This document shows, piece by piece, positions 63,690-64,000 of a stretch of DNA of 64,000 bases (position 1 is its first letter; every line of letters starts with the position of its first letter). A program made the position numbers and the translations under genes. Below the pieces are notes generated by a model. The model was not told the origin of the DNA and searched no databases. It was given only the letters and a program-made list of their open reading frames with translations. Origin of the DNA: Odontocerum albicorne. Lineage: Eukaryota; Arthropoda; Insecta; Trichoptera; Odontoceridae. The DNA lies in the NCBI GenBank assembly GCA_949825065.1, contig OX463846.1:2063778-2127777 (forward strand), written 5' to 3'.

Positions 63690-63905
63690 GTACATTGTAA
63701 TTAATTTTTATCAAACACTGTTTATTCCACTTTTTTGTAACAGGGGAGCACAAATAAGTCTTGTTTGTGCTCCCCTGAAGAGGAGGTTAAAGCCTTGAAA
63801 CCGGTAGAGTGAAACCGTTACAAAAAGTGAAATAATCAGTGTTTGATAAAACAAATTACAATGTCTTTAAACCTCCACAACGTTTATGCCTTAACTATAA
63901 ACAAC
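63690..63905. mobile_element. Foldback-F copy 6
   Basis: Left arm shortened ('atcaaacactgtttattcca' 'cttttttgtaac' then directly 'aggggagcacaaataagtct'); right arm complete to 'cataaacgttgtggaggttt' in reverse. Most asymmetric copy. Confidence 0.8.
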
Positions 63906-64000
63906 ATTTTTTAAATATGTTTAACCCTTTTAATCTCAGCATATTTTGCATAAAATGTGCGAAAAATCTCCAGCATTTTTTGGTAAAAAAACCGTGGTTT

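Overview
This window looks like AT-rich, repeat-dense intronic or intergenic DNA from an insect nuclear genome. The insect call rests on several mariner subfamilies with TA target duplications, hAT and pogo-like relics, piggyBac-type TTAA MITEs, Jockey/CR1/L2-like LINE remnants and tRNA-derived SINEs. A lepidopteran is plausible but unproven. There is no operon structure, no ribosomal RNA and no intact host gene. Almost every long open frame is a broken transposase, a 5'-truncated reverse transcriptase, or a stop-free minisatellite.

The one convincing host signal is a short exon at 32357-32646. It has a strong polypyrimidine acceptor (cttttatttctttttgtttcag), a 5'UTR, an ATG, 35 codons with a signal-peptide profile, and a perfect AAG|GTAAGA donor. 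If it is real, the gene runs left to right and the sequence after 32646 is one intron of at least 31 kb.

Layout. 1-5.9 kb: Jockey tail, six-copy 188-bp satellite, TA-flanked MITE, decayed mariner, CR1-like fragment, 30-bp minisatellite. 5.9-12.8 kb: hAT element and a ~3.3-kb unit tandemly duplicated (just over two copies), each carrying a MITE and a mariner split by a LINE fragment. 13-19.7 kb: SINE-A, candidate solo LTR, three piggyBac-type MITEs, LINE 3' ends. 19.7-26.3 kb: hAT with ZBED-type transposase remains, several reverse-transcriptase ends, two with target-site duplications. 26.6-30.8 kb: long-inverted-repeat element and foldback elements. 31.2-32.3 kb: 33-bp minisatellite, then the host exon. 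33.1-37.8 kb: SINE-B, an almost intact mariner, pogo-type relics enclosing another minisatellite. 40.5-44.0 kb: 3.5-kb 33-bp array with a 924-957-bp higher-order period. 44-64 kb: mixed LINE and SINE ends, more MITEs and foldback elements.

Working names used here: LINE-P (3' tail with the sense motif 'cccgacagggaaatggcgtg', the most abundant fragment), LINE-T (CR1-like, tail shared with SINE-A), LINE-L (L2-like, ending FRAA-DK), LINE-R (RTE-like, RGSLGVTDIN motif), LINE-G (ending in GAT repeats), LINE-Z (C2H2-like finger tail), LINE-J (Jockey-like), LINE-I ((TAA)n-tailed 3' fragment); SINE-A, SINE-B, SINE-C; MITE-E; pB-MITE; foldback-F; element D. Clade names are judged by eye from short motifs. 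Interactions inferred from sequence: LINE-T probably supplies the machinery for SINE-A, and autonomous mariner, piggyBac and hAT elements elsewhere probably moved the MITEs.
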